A stretch of DNA of 64,000 nucleotides from Lysobacterales bacterium (GTDB lineage: Bacteria; Pseudomonadota; Gammaproteobacteria; Xanthomonadales; Xanthomonadaceae): assembly GCA_015655355.1 (NCBI GenBank), contig JAATFG010000017.1, positions 19,054 to 83,053 on the forward strand. The letters run 5' to 3'. The notes under the pieces were generated by a model, which did not search any database, was not told the origin of the DNA, and worked only from the letters and a program-made list of their open reading frames with translations. The translations under genes and the position numbers were made by a program. Positions 37,792-47,306 of the stretch are shown here, one piece after another. How positions within the stretch are numbered: position 1 is the first letter of the stretch; each line of letters begins with the position of its first letter.

Positions 37792-38835
37792 ATGCGCCTT
37801 CTTCCCCGCCCCGACCGTTCGTTCTCCGCCGCGCTTCGCATCGCTGCCCTTGCCTTGCTCGCACTGCTGGCCGGTTGCGGCGCGCCGCCCACCGCCAACA
37901 CGAGCGACGCGGCATTGCCGGAACTCTCGATCACCGTGTTCGCCGCGCCTTCGCAGAGCCTGTGGATACCGACGCTGATCCAGGCGCTGCAATTGGACCG
38001 CAAACACGGCTTCCAATTGAAGGTGACGCCCAAGCCGGGCCCCGTCGCGTACACCGATTTCGCCAGCGGCAACGACCAGGTCTGCTATTGCGCCGCGCCG
38101 GCGGCGGTCGCGCGCTTCGTCGAACAAGGCTCGGACATCGCGCTGCTGTGGAACGTGTTCGACCTGAACTACTACGTGGTTTCGCACGATGTGGCCATCG
38201 CCTCGCCGCGCGACCTGGTCGGCCGCCGCCTCGCTGCCGACACCGGCACCGGGCAATGGGCGATCGCGGCGTGGATGCTGGAACAGGATGGCCTCGATCT
38301 GTCCAAGGTCGAGCTGCACTCGATCTCCAACCCGACCGCGCAACTGGCCGAGCTGTCGCTGGGCCGGGTCGATGCCGTGGTCGAAGGCATGATCGACGTC
38401 GCCACGCTGCAAACCTCGGAACAAGGCCAGGGCCTGCACGTGATCGCGCTCGACCCGAAGGCGGCGCTGGCGAAGCATCAGGCCGGATCGAGCGTGCCCA
38501 GCATCGCCTTCGGCGTGTGGCGGCCGTGGCTGGATCAACCCGGCCATCGCGAACTGGCGCAGCAGTTCTATCAGGCCAATCTCGACGCGGTCGCGTGGCT
38601 GCGCGCCCATCCGGCGCAGGCCGCGAAGATCGTCGCCGAACGCACCGGCATGTCCGCCACGGCGCTGCAGCAGTTGTTCGAGCACAACCCGGAAATGATC
38701 GACGTGCATCCGATCGGCAACGACCACGGCGCGATCGCGCTGCTGACCCAGGACCTGCTGCCGAAGGCCGGCCTGCTGGAACGTCCCCTCACCGATGCGG
38801 AGCTTGGCCGTTATGTCTCGAACTTCGCTCCTTGA
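37792..38835 (+). CDS. ABC transporter substrate-binding lipoprotein (SsuA/TauA/nitrate-type)
   Basis: Lipobox LLALLAGCG; ITVFAAPSQSLWIPTLIQALQLDRKHGFQLKV. Confidence 0.88.
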   Translation: MRLLPRPDRSFSAALRIAALALLALLAGCGAPPTANTSDAALPELSITVFAAPSQSLWIPTLIQALQLDRKHGFQLKVTPKPGPVAYTDFASGNDQVCYCAAPAAVARFVEQGSDIALLWNVFDLNYYVVSHDVAIASPRDLVGRRLAADTGTGQWAIAAWMLEQDGLDLSKVELHSISNPTAQLAELSLGRVDAVVEGMIDVATLQTSEQGQGLHVIALDPKAALAKHQAGSSVPSIAFGVWRPWLDQPGHRELAQQFYQANLDAVAWLRAHPAQAAKIVAERTGMSATALQQLFEHNPEMIDVHPIGNDHGAIALLTQDLLPKAGLLERPLTDAELGRYVSNFAP

Positions 38836-39631
38836 TTCGCCGGTGAACGCGGACGTGCCTGCGCGCGCAAACGCACCGCGGCGCTGGCCGGCGAACTTGA
38901 ACTGGGAAGGCGTGGCCGTGTTCGCCGCGATTTTGCTGGCGTGGCAGTTCGCTTCGCTGCGGCTGCCACCGTTCCTGTTCCCGTCCTTCGCGAAAATCGG
39001 CCAGGCGCTGCTCGAAGTGCTGACCACGCCGGACACCCTGCTGTCGATCGCGCAGACTTGGCTGCGCATCCTGCTCGCCTTGGCGGCGAGCTTCGCGCTG
39101 GCGCTTGTACTGGGCATCGTCGCCGGCTTCCAGCGCCGCGTCGACCGCAGCCTGTTGCCGCTGGTGCAATTCCTGCAAGGCGTCCCGGCGGTGTGCTGGG
39201 TGATCTTCGCGGTGATCTGGTTCAAGAACGTGGAGCTGCGCATCGCCTTCGTCGTCGTCATCAGCACCTTCGCCGGCTTCTACTACCAGATCCGCGAAGG
39301 CGTGCGCGCGGTGCCGCCGGAACTGACCGACATGGTCCGCGCGCTGCGCCCGAGCCGCCTGCAATTGATCCGCAAGCTGATCCTGCCGTCGCTGGCGCCG
39401 GCGATGTTGACCGCGTGGCGCAGCGAAATCGGCGCCGGCACCAAGATCACGATCATGGCCGAACTGCTCGGCGGCATCAGCGGCGTCGGCTATCGCCTGC
39501 GGCTGGCGCAGGAATTGTTCCGCATGGATCAGGCGATCGCGTGGTCGGTGGTGTTGATCGCGTTCGTGTTGATCGGCAATGCCGTGCTCGGCCAACTCGA
39601 CCGCCGCCTGCTGCGCTGGCGCCAGCGCTGA
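38813..39631 (+). CDS. ABC transporter permease (SsuC/TauC-type)
   Basis: MSRTSLL...; TM-rich; EAA-like LRPSRLQLIRKLILPSLAPAMLTAWRSEIGAGTKITIMAELLG. Confidence 0.9.
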   Translation: MSRTSLLDSPVNADVPARANAPRRWPANLNWEGVAVFAAILLAWQFASLRLPPFLFPSFAKIGQALLEVLTTPDTLLSIAQTWLRILLALAASFALALVLGIVAGFQRRVDRSLLPLVQFLQGVPAVCWVIFAVIWFKNVELRIAFVVVISTFAGFYYQIREGVRAVPPELTDMVRALRPSRLQLIRKLILPSLAPAMLTAWRSEIGAGTKITIMAELLGGISGVGYRLRLAQELFRMDQAIAWSVVLIAFVLIGNAVLGQLDRRLLRWRQR

Positions 39632-39657
39632 AACACGCGAAAAAACGGAGACACGCG

Positions 39658-40455
39658 ATGAGCCATCCGACGACTTCTTCCAACCACAACGCCATCCGCT
39701 TCGACGCGGTGCGCAAGCTGTACGAACGCGACGGCAAGCGCACGCTGGCCATCGACAATCTCAGCTTCGATATCGCGCGCGGCGAATATGTCTGCATCGT
39801 CGGCCGCACCGGCTGCGGCAAATCGACCACGGTCAACCTGCTGCTGGGCCTGTCTGCGGCCAGCAGCGGACGCGTGTCCGTGCTCGGTCACGATCCGCAC
39901 CGCGACTTCGACGCGCTGCGCGGACGCATCGCCTGCATCTTCCAGGGCGACCGCCTGCTGCCGTGGCGCAGCGCGCTGGACAACGTGCGCCTGCCGCTGG
40001 AAGTGCTCGGCATCGACGAAGCCGCGCTGCGGATTTCGCCACGGCAATGGTTGGCGCGCGTCGGCCTCGGCGATTTCGTGCACGCACTGCCGCACGAACT
40101 GTCCGGTGGCATGCGCCAACGCGTGGCGATGGCGCGGGCGCTGGTCGCCAACCCGGAGATCGTGCTGGCCGACGAATCCTTCGGTCATCTCGACGAAGTC
40201 ACCGCGCAGAAACTGAAAACCGATTTCCGCCAGTTGGCGCGCGATACCGGCAAGACCATCGTGCACATCACCCATTCGATCGACGAAGCCATCCAGCAGG
40301 CCGACCGCATCCTCGTGCTCGGCGCGCAAGGGCGGCTGTCCGCCAGCTTCCATCCTGCCGACGAGGCCGGTGGCAACGTCGAACAATTGCGCGAACGCAT
40401 CTATCGGCAGATCGAATCTTCCGCTGGCGCACTGCCGGTCACGCAGGCCGCCTGA
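39658..40455 (+). CDS. ABC transporter ATP-binding protein (SsuB/TauB-type)
   Basis: Walker A GRTGCGKST; signature LSGGMRQRVAMARAL; Walker B VLADESF. Confidence 0.93.
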   Translation: MSHPTTSSNHNAIRFDAVRKLYERDGKRTLAIDNLSFDIARGEYVCIVGRTGCGKSTTVNLLLGLSAASSGRVSVLGHDPHRDFDALRGRIACIFQGDRLLPWRSALDNVRLPLEVLGIDEAALRISPRQWLARVGLGDFVHALPHELSGGMRQRVAMARALVANPEIVLADESFGHLDEVTAQKLKTDFRQLARDTGKTIVHITHSIDEAIQQADRILVLGAQGRLSASFHPADEAGGNVEQLRERIYRQIESSAGALPVTQAA

Positions 40456-41906
40456 TGGGCACGCCCGCGCCAACGCTGTCGGCCACCGAACTGAAGATCG
40501 TGCCGCTGATCGTGGCCAGCGCGTTGTTCATGGAAAACCTCGACAGCACCATCATCACCACCGCGCTGCCGGCGATCGCGCGCAGCTTCGGCGAACCGGC
40601 GGTGGCGCTGAACGTCGGCATCACCGTGTACCTGCTGGCGCTGGCGGTGTTCATTCCGGTCAGCAGCTGGACGACCGACCGCTGGGGCACGCGCAACGTG
40701 TTCGCCGCGGCCATCGGCCTGTTCGTGGTCGCGTCGCTGTTGTGCGGCCTGAGCCACGGCTTGACCGAGTTCGTGATCGCGCGCGCGGTGCAAGGCGCGG
40801 GCGCGGCGATGATGTCGCCGGTCGGGCGCACGGTCGTGCTGCGCACCACCAGCAAAGAGCAAATGATGGTGGCGATCACCACCCTAACCTGGCCGGCGTT
40901 GATCGCGCCGGTGGTCGGCCCGACGGTCGGCGGTTTCATCGCGACGTGGTTCGACTGGCGCTGGATCTTCTTCATCAACCTGCCCATCGGCGTGTGCGGT
41001 TTGCTGCTGGCGTTGCGCTTCATTCCGAACCTGCTGGCCGAACAGCCGCGCAGGTTCGACATGCCTGGTTTCGTGCTGGCGGGACTGAGCTTGTCCGCAT
41101 TGACCTCGGGCCTCGGCCTGCTCGCGCATCAAGGCGCGGGCGATGCCTTGGCGTGGGGCTTGTTGCTGGCCGCGATCGTGTTCGGCCCGCTGACCGTGTG
41201 GCATTTGCAGCGCACCGCGACGCCGTTGCTGCCGCTGGCGCCGTTCCGCATCGGCAGCTTCAGCAACACGCTGCTCGGCGGTTCGTTCTCGCGCTTCGCG
41301 GTCAGCGCCGGCTTGTTCGTGTTGCCGCTGATGTTCCAGGTCGGCTACGGCATGAACGCGTTCGCCGCCGGGCTGCTGATGCTGGTCGGCGCGGCCGGCA
41401 GCCTGTCGACCAAGGCCATCGCGATCAAGGTGGTGCGCCGCTTCGGCTTCCGCCGCGTGTTGCTGGTCAACAGCGCGTTGATCGCCGCTTCGACGCTGGC
41501 CTGCATCGCGCTGCAACCCGGCCTGCACTGGCTGGGCATGGTGCTGGTGATGCTGTCCTGCGGCTTCACCCGTTCGCTGCAATTCACCTGCATCAACACC
41601 CTCACCTTCGCCGACATGCCCGCCGCGCAGATGAGCGCGGCCAGCGCCTTGTCGCTGATGGCGCAGCAAGTGGCGATGGGCCTGGGCGTGGCGTTCTCCG
41701 CCTTGTTGCTGCACGCATCGGCCGCGCTGCGCGGCAACGGCGCCGATGCGCTGGCGCCTGCCGATTTCCATCTTGCCTTGGTCGCCCTCGCGCTGGTCGC
41801 ACTGCTCGCCGTGCCGGTGTTCGCGCGACTGGGCGGCAATGCCGGCGCCGAAGTCAGCGGCCACCCATCCCTTCGCCGAACCGATCCACAAGGAGCCAAC
41901 CGATGA
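40455..41906 (+). CDS. MFS transporter (DHA2/14-TMS-like)
   Basis: FMENLDSTIITTALPAIARSFGEP motif typical of DHA2 exporters. Confidence 0.9.
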   Translation: MGTPAPTLSATELKIVPLIVASALFMENLDSTIITTALPAIARSFGEPAVALNVGITVYLLALAVFIPVSSWTTDRWGTRNVFAAAIGLFVVASLLCGLSHGLTEFVIARAVQGAGAAMMSPVGRTVVLRTTSKEQMMVAITTLTWPALIAPVVGPTVGGFIATWFDWRWIFFINLPIGVCGLLLALRFIPNLLAEQPRRFDMPGFVLAGLSLSALTSGLGLLAHQGAGDALAWGLLLAAIVFGPLTVWHLQRTATPLLPLAPFRIGSFSNTLLGGSFSRFAVSAGLFVLPLMFQVGYGMNAFAAGLLMLVGAAGSLSTKAIAIKVVRRFGFRRVLLVNSALIAASTLACIALQPGLHWLGMVLVMLSCGFTRSLQFTCINTLTFADMPAAQMSAASALSLMAQQVAMGLGVAFSALLLHASAALRGNGADALAPADFHLALVALALVALLAVPVFARLGGNAGAEVSGHPSLRRTDPQGANR

Positions 41907-42682
41907 GCCACGTAATCGATGCAACCTGGTTGCAGCAACATCTTTCCGACCCGAACCTCGTTCTGGTCGATACCCGCCCGCTCGATGCCTGGCGCAGCGG
42001 CCACCTTCCCGGCGCGCGTCATTACGATCCCGGTCTGTTCCCGTTGGCACGCACCACGCCGGAAGCGATCAAGGCCTTCACCGCGCAAGTCGAGTGGGCG
42101 TTCTCGGCGCTCGGCATCGGTGCCGACGACCACGTGGTGTTCTACGAATCCGCCACCGACGTGCGCGCCGCGCGCGCTGCATGGACGCTGGAATATCTTG
42201 GCCACGCCAAGGTGTCCGTGCTCGACGGCGGCATCGACAATGCGGGCATCGCGGCGACTGCCGACCTTGCCGCAATAACGCCCGGCCGCTTCCGCGCCGC
42301 GCCGGTGCCGAGGTTGCTGGTCAGCGCCGAACAGGTCCAGTCGCGCGATGCCGACACCCTCGTGCTCGACACGCGCCGCCAGCCCGACTACCTCGGCAGC
42401 GCCGACAAGCCGCGCAGCGGCCACATCCCCGGCGCGGTGCATCGCGATGCCAGCGACAACCTCGACGGCGCGCACTACAAGCCCGCCGCCGCGCTGCGCG
42501 CCGAACTCGACGCGCTGGGCCTGAAGACCGACCAGCGCATCGTCGTCTATTGCGGCGGCGGCGGTCGCGCCTCGCAGAGCTATCACGCGCTGCGCCGCGC
42601 CGGCTTCGACGACGTCGGCGTCTATCTCGCCTCCTGGAACGAATGGAGCGCGCGTCCCGAATTGCCGGTGCAGGCCGGCTGA
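41903..42682 (+). CDS. Sulfurtransferase (tandem rhodanese domains)
   Basis: LVLVDTRPLDAWRSGHLPGARHYDP and LVLDTRRQPDYLG...RIVVYCGGGGRASQSYHALRRAGF. Confidence 0.93.
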   Translation: MSHVIDATWLQQHLSDPNLVLVDTRPLDAWRSGHLPGARHYDPGLFPLARTTPEAIKAFTAQVEWAFSALGIGADDHVVFYESATDVRAARAAWTLEYLGHAKVSVLDGGIDNAGIAATADLAAITPGRFRAAPVPRLLVSAEQVQSRDADTLVLDTRRQPDYLGSADKPRSGHIPGAVHRDASDNLDGAHYKPAAALRAELDALGLKTDQRIVVYCGGGGRASQSYHALRRAGFDDVGVYLASWNEWSARPELPVQAG

Positions 42683-42754
42683 TCCAGTCCACCTGCAAAC
42701 CCACCCCTTTCTCCATAGCTGCCTTCTCCATCCACTTCGCAACGAGGAACCACC

Positions 42755-43672
42755 ATGTCCGCCATCGCCATTGATACCGACCTGTCCACCGTGCAGCCGC
42801 GCGTGCTGGACGTTTCCCACTACTACTCGCCGGCCGAAACCTTCGACGGCATCCGCGTCAGCCCGTACAAGCCGGTGCTCGGCGCGCGCGTGGAAGGCCT
42901 GCGCCTGAAGAAAGGCCAAGCGCTGCCCGACACCACCGTCGCTTACCTGCGCCGCAAGCTGCTCGACCGCGGCTTCCTCTACTTCGAGCCGGGCACGGTC
43001 GACGTCGACGGTTTCGTCGACCTGGTCCAGTTGTTCGGCGAAGCGCGCTTCTATGGCGGCCCGTACACGCCGCCGCCGGAAGGCCACAAGCTGCTCAACA
43101 CCATCGACTCGAAGATCAAGAAGACCAACATGAACTTCATCTGGCACGTCGATGGCGGCTATTATCCGGACCCGCCGAAGATGACCGCGCTGTTCGCCAC
43201 CGCCGTGCCCGAATACGGCGGCGATACGCTGTTCTCCAACGCGGTGGCGGCCTACGACCTGCTCGATCCGCTGTTCGCGCAGTATCTGGAAACGCTGACT
43301 GCCGTGCATTCCGGCGACACCGTCGGCCACCTGCCGCTGTCCTACCACGCGGATCCGGAAGGCCTGGCCGCGCAGCGCGCCAAGTATCCGCCGCGCGACA
43401 CGCCAGTGATCCGCGTGCATCCGGAAACCGGGCGCAAGCAAGTGTTCGTCAACGAGTCCTACACCTTCGCCATCCGCGGCGTGACCCGCGCGGTCAGCCA
43501 GAACCTGCTGAACATCCTGTTCGACCTGATCAAGTCGCCGGAACTGCATGCGCGGGTAAGCTGGGAACAAGGCGCGGTGGTGATCTGGGACAACCGCAGC
43601 GTGCAGCATTGCGGCGTCAACGACTACAGCGGCGGCGGCCGCCGCGCGCTGTACCGCGCGACCTTGTACTGA
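42755..43672 (+). CDS. TauD/TfdA family Fe(II)/2-oxoglutarate dioxygenase
   Basis: NFIWHVDGGYYPDPPKMTALFA (HxD) and distal WDNRSVQHCGVNDYSGGGRRALYRATL. Confidence 0.92.
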   Translation: MSAIAIDTDLSTVQPRVLDVSHYYSPAETFDGIRVSPYKPVLGARVEGLRLKKGQALPDTTVAYLRRKLLDRGFLYFEPGTVDVDGFVDLVQLFGEARFYGGPYTPPPEGHKLLNTIDSKIKKTNMNFIWHVDGGYYPDPPKMTALFATAVPEYGGDTLFSNAVAAYDLLDPLFAQYLETLTAVHSGDTVGHLPLSYHADPEGLAAQRAKYPPRDTPVIRVHPETGRKQVFVNESYTFAIRGVTRAVSQNLLNILFDLIKSPELHARVSWEQGAVVIWDNRSVQHCGVNDYSGGGRRALYRATLY

Positions 43673-43751
43673 CGGTCCACGACAGTCGCCCGCCAAGCGC
43701 GGGCGACTATACTTCGGGCCGAATCGCGGACAAGGGAAAACACGGCAACCG

Positions 43752-44687
43752 ATGGGCAACGAGCCTTCCTTCGCAACCGACGCGTGGATGTCGCGGCTGA
43801 ACCTCAAGCACCTGCAGCAACTGCGCAGCCTGGCCGAGCACGGCAGCATCAGCGAGGCCGCGCGCAGCATGGCGACCACCCAGCCGGCGTTGTCCAAATG
43901 GCTCAAGGAACTGGAGGACGCCATCGGCGCGCCGCTGTTCGAGCGCCATGCGCGCGGCCTCACGCCGACCGCGCACGGCCGTGTCCTGCTCACCCACGCC
44001 GCGCGCCTCGGCAACGAAACCCTGCGCATGCAGCGCGACCTTGCTGTGCTCGACGGCGGCGGTTCGGTGCACGTGCGCGTCGGTGTCGCGCCGATCGCGG
44101 CGCCACACCTGGCGCCGCGATCGGTCGCCGCGTTCCTGCGCAAGCACCCGCAGGCGACGGTCGAACTGCACGAACACACCATGCGCGTGCTGCTGCGCAA
44201 ACTGGAAGAAAACGAGCTGGACATCGCGGTCGGCAGCCTCGACGATTTCGAGGCGCATCCCGGCGTGCAGCATCAGGTGCTGCACGAAGAACGCCTGCAA
44301 GTGGTCGCGCGCAAGAAACACCCGCTCGCCAGCCGCACCGCGCTGGAATGGGACGACCTGCGCGGCTACGACTGGGTGTTGTGGCCGCAAGGCACGATCA
44401 ATCGCGCGCGTCTCGACGCCGCGCTGCTCGGCGCCGGACGCGGCGCCTTGCCCTGCCACGTCGAATCGTCCTCGCTGGTCGCGAACCTGGCACTGGTGCG
44501 GCAAAGCGATCTGCTGTGCGCGATTTCCGACAGCCTCGCCGACCACGTCGCCAAACGCATGGACATCCTGCCGCTGGACACGCGCATCGGCGCGCGCAGC
44601 CTCGTCGGCATGTGCTGGCGCGACGACCCGCTGCGGGACGCCGCCACCGGCGACATGCTGCAATTCCTGCGCAATGCCTCAGCCTGA
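43752..44687 (+). CDS. LysR family transcriptional regulator
   Basis: MSRLNLKHLQQLRSLAEHGSISEAARSMATTQPALSKWLKELEDAIGAPLFERH. Confidence 0.93.
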   Translation: MGNEPSFATDAWMSRLNLKHLQQLRSLAEHGSISEAARSMATTQPALSKWLKELEDAIGAPLFERHARGLTPTAHGRVLLTHAARLGNETLRMQRDLAVLDGGGSVHVRVGVAPIAAPHLAPRSVAAFLRKHPQATVELHEHTMRVLLRKLEENELDIAVGSLDDFEAHPGVQHQVLHEERLQVVARKKHPLASRTALEWDDLRGYDWVLWPQGTINRARLDAALLGAGRGALPCHVESSSLVANLALVRQSDLLCAISDSLADHVAKRMDILPLDTRIGARSLVGMCWRDDPLRDAATGDMLQFLRNASA

Positions 44688-44714
44688 CGCATCCCCATCT
44701 TTCGACTTTTCATC

Positions 44715-45743
44715 ATGACCATCACGCACATTCGCCCCCACCTCGCCGCCGCCATCGGCTGCACGCCGCTGATCAAATTGCGCCGCGCCTCCGAACTCAC
44801 CGGCTGCGAGATCCTGGCCAAATGCGAATTCGCCAATCCCGGCGGCAGCATCAAGGACCGCACCGCGCTGGGCCTGCTGCTGGACGCGGAAAAATCCGGC
44901 GCGCTGCAACCCGGCGCACTGATCGTCGAAGGCACCGCCGGCAACACTGGCATCGGCCTGGCATTGCTCGGCGCCAGCCGTGGCTATCGCAGCGTGATCT
45001 ACATGCCCGACACGCAAAGCAAGGAAAAGATCGACGCGCTGCGCATCACCGGTGCGGAAGTGCGCCTCGTGCCCGCCGTGCCATATGCGAACCCGAACCA
45101 CTACGCACACCAGGCGCGCCGCTTCGTCGAGGAAGCGAACGCGGCAGAACCCGGCAGCGCGTGGTTCGCCAACCAGTTCGACAACACCGCCAACCGCGAT
45201 TTCCATGCGGCCACCACCGGCGTCGAAATCTGGGAACAGACCGACGGCCAGGTCGCTGGCTTCGTCTGCGCCACCGGCACCGGCGGCACGCTCGCCGGCG
45301 TCGGCCTTGCGCTGAAGGCACGCAACGCGCAGGTGAGAATCGCACTGGCCGATCCGGCCGGTTCCGCGCTGGCGCATTACGTCAACACCGGCGAACTGAA
45401 GGCCGAAGGCAACTCGATCAGCGAAGGCATCGGCTCCTCGCGCGTCACCGCGAATTTCGCCGATGCGCCGATCGACCTGGCGTGGAATATCCCCGACGTC
45501 GAATCGGTGCCGTGGGTGCACGCGTTGATGCACGCGGAAGGCCTGAACGTCGGCGGCTCCAGCGGCGTCAACGTCGCCGGCGCGGTACGGCTGGCGCGCG
45601 CACTCGGCCCGGGCCACGTCATCGTCACCCTGCTCGCCGATGCAGGCACGCGCTACCAGGCCAAGCTGTTCAATCCGGCGTTCCTGCGCGGCAAGGACAT
45701 TCCCGTGCCGGCGTGGCTCGACACCGCATTTTCAGCACAATGA
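44715..45743 (+). CDS. Cysteine synthase (CysK/CysM family)
   Basis: IGCTPLIKLRRASELTGCEILAKCEFANPGGSIKDRTAL; TAGNTGIGLAL PLP-binding motif. Confidence 0.94.
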   Translation: MTITHIRPHLAAAIGCTPLIKLRRASELTGCEILAKCEFANPGGSIKDRTALGLLLDAEKSGALQPGALIVEGTAGNTGIGLALLGASRGYRSVIYMPDTQSKEKIDALRITGAEVRLVPAVPYANPNHYAHQARRFVEEANAAEPGSAWFANQFDNTANRDFHAATTGVEIWEQTDGQVAGFVCATGTGGTLAGVGLALKARNAQVRIALADPAGSALAHYVNTGELKAEGNSISEGIGSSRVTANFADAPIDLAWNIPDVESVPWVHALMHAEGLNVGGSSGVNVAGAVRLARALGPGHVIVTLLADAGTRYQAKLFNPAFLRGKDIPVPAWLDTAFSAQ

Positions 45744-45772
45744 CTGCAGGCAGAATCGCGCGTGGCAAAAAC

Positions 45773-45800
45773 AAAAACGCCGGCAGACGCCGGCGTTTTT
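45773..45800. terminator. Bidirectional terminator between cysteine synthase gene and tRNA-Cys
   Basis: AAAAACGCCGGC-AGAC-GCCGGCGTTTTT, 12-bp stem. Confidence 0.9.
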
Positions 45801-45813
45801 CGGTTTCGCAACA

Positions 45814-45887
45814 TGGAGGCCTGGGTCGGAATTGAACCGGCGTACGCGGATTTGCAGTCCGCTGCATGACCACTCTGCCACCAAGCC
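45814..45887 (-). tRNA. tRNA-Cys(GCA)
   Basis: GGCTTGGTGGCAGAGTGGTCATGCAGCGGACTGCAAATCCGCGTACGCCGGTTCAATTCCGACCCAGGCCTCCA. Confidence 0.94.
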
Positions 45888-45939
45888 ATGTCGCGAGCCG
45901 CGGATTATCGCTGATTTGCCGCGGCGCGGGCAAGCCGCG

Positions 45940-45991
45940 TGGTGCCCGGAGAGGGAATCGAACCCTCACTCCCTTGCGGGTGACGGATTTT
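45940..45991 (-). tRNA. 3' half of a split tRNA-Leu(UAA) (copy A)
   Basis: AAAATCCGTCACCCGCAAGGGAGTGAGGGTTCGATTCCCTCTCCGGGCACCA; acceptor strand TCCGGGC complements the 5' half at 47474..47508. Confidence 0.85.
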
Positions 45992-46279
45992 AAGCCACGG
46001 CATGGATTCCGCACCGGGTTCCTCTGTGCTTGGATATGGCTTGCTGTGGCAGGTTTTCCGTAAGGCCAAAAAAGACAGTAAGGCAAGCGAACCACTCGAC
46101 CGTCGGACTGCTGGCCCCCCTCGGTCAGCGCAGAGGGGGTAGCCCCGTCGCCAAACGACCTGAGCGACCGGCCTCGGGGGCTGGCAAGCCTGTGTGATCT
46201 GTGAAGAATCGTGGCGTCGAGGTCGCGAAAGGTCGCGGGAACAACTTGATGGGCGTGCAGCATATGCCGAGCTATTTCG

Positions 46280-46906
46280 TTATCGCGGCAAGGGTTTCGA
46301 CAACCGCGATCCGCGAGGCCACTGGATTAGTACCTCGCAAATAAGCACGGGTGCGATCCAATAGAGCCAGATGCCCGCCGTCACGCCTTCGATACCCAAG
46401 CTGGGAAACGGCGGCACCAGCTGCGCTATGCGGCAGCCGACGAAAGTCCACGTGACGACGTAACTTCGAATGACCCACTCACGATGATTGTCGAATCGTC
46501 GGTTCCAGGCGGCGCGCCACGCCATTGCGGCAAAGACGAGCCATACCATCGCCAAGGTCGCGGTCGCCACGCCGAGGCTGAAGGGCGGGTGGAACGGCCG
46601 CACCGAGAGGCCTAGAGCCGCTAGGGCGCCGACGGTGCCCCCGAGCAGATACGTGTACCCAATGGCTTTATGGGCGCGTCGGAACTTACGTGTCCATCCC
46701 ACGTAGATCGCGGCCGCCCCTGCTGCAAGCATGGCCGTTCCTCCGACGGTGTGCACATACAGGAGGCCATAGTGCCGAAGGTGTTCGCTCGCGCTGCGAA
46801 GCGTCAGTACAGGCCATGCATGGGTCCACCAGATCGCCGCCGAACTCAGCATGGCAAACGTGAGCAGCGCTCCAAAGGTCCACCCACGCGCTTTTGATCT
46901 GTTCAA
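46280..46906 (-). CDS. DUF2306-type multi-pass membrane protein (probable TTG start)
   Basis: Several TM segments; YVGWTRKFRRAHKAIGYTYLLGGTVGALAAL...; His-containing TMs. Confidence 0.75.
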   Translation of the reverse strand: MNRSKARGWTFGALLTFAMLSSAAIWWTHAWPVLTLRSASEHLRHYGLLYVHTVGGTAMLAAGAAAIYVGWTRKFRRAHKAIGYTYLLGGTVGALAALGLSVRPFHPPFSLGVATATLAMVWLVFAAMAWRAAWNRRFDNHREWVIRSYVVTWTFVGCRIAQLVPPFPSLGIEGVTAGIWLYWIAPVLICEVLIQWPRGSRLSKPLPR

Positions 46907-46988
46907 TTCGGGAGACTCAAAAGGCGTAAGGGAAACAGAACAACTCGATGATTCCAGCTACGGCATGCTACAGCCAGATACATCTACT

Positions 46989-47306
46989 TGGTGCCCGAGG
47001 CCGGAATCGAACCGGCATGCCTTTCGGCGAGGGATTTTCTTGCCACTTCGGCTTTCGCCGCCGTCCTGCACATCGCTGGGCGTTCGTGGTCTGGAGCACG
47101 CCTTCACCATAGCCTTGCGGCCGCAGGTGCCCGCCGTCTGCTCTCTACACCTTCCCAAACGAACTGCTTGGGCTTGGCTCGGCGTTGGCTCGGACGCCGG
47201 AGCATCCAGGGCTTTCACCGACTTTGACGGGCTTCACTTCGGACGTTTCCACCCGAAGGCTCAAATTGTTCAAGTCCCTTGTGTCTACCGATTTCACCAC
47301 TCGGGC
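46989..47306 (-). tRNA. tRNA-Leu(UAA) interrupted by a group I intron (copy B)
   Basis: Exons GCCCGAGTGGTGAAATCGGTAGACACAAGGGACTT + AAAATCCCTCGCCGAAAGGCATGCCGGTTCGATTCCGGCCTCGGGCACCA form a perfect class II tRNA when joined. Confidence 0.93.
47039..47271 (-). ncRNA. Group I self-splicing intron (Azoarcus-like, 233 nt) in tRNA-Leu(UAA) anticodon loop
   Basis: Core blocks AACGCCGAGCCAAGC, AAGGTGTAGAGAGCAGACGGCGGGCACCT, GGCTATGGTGAAGGCGTGCTCCAG; P7 GAGCA/TGCTC; P1 CUU/GAG with U.G at 5' splice site; terminal G. Confidence 0.92.
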
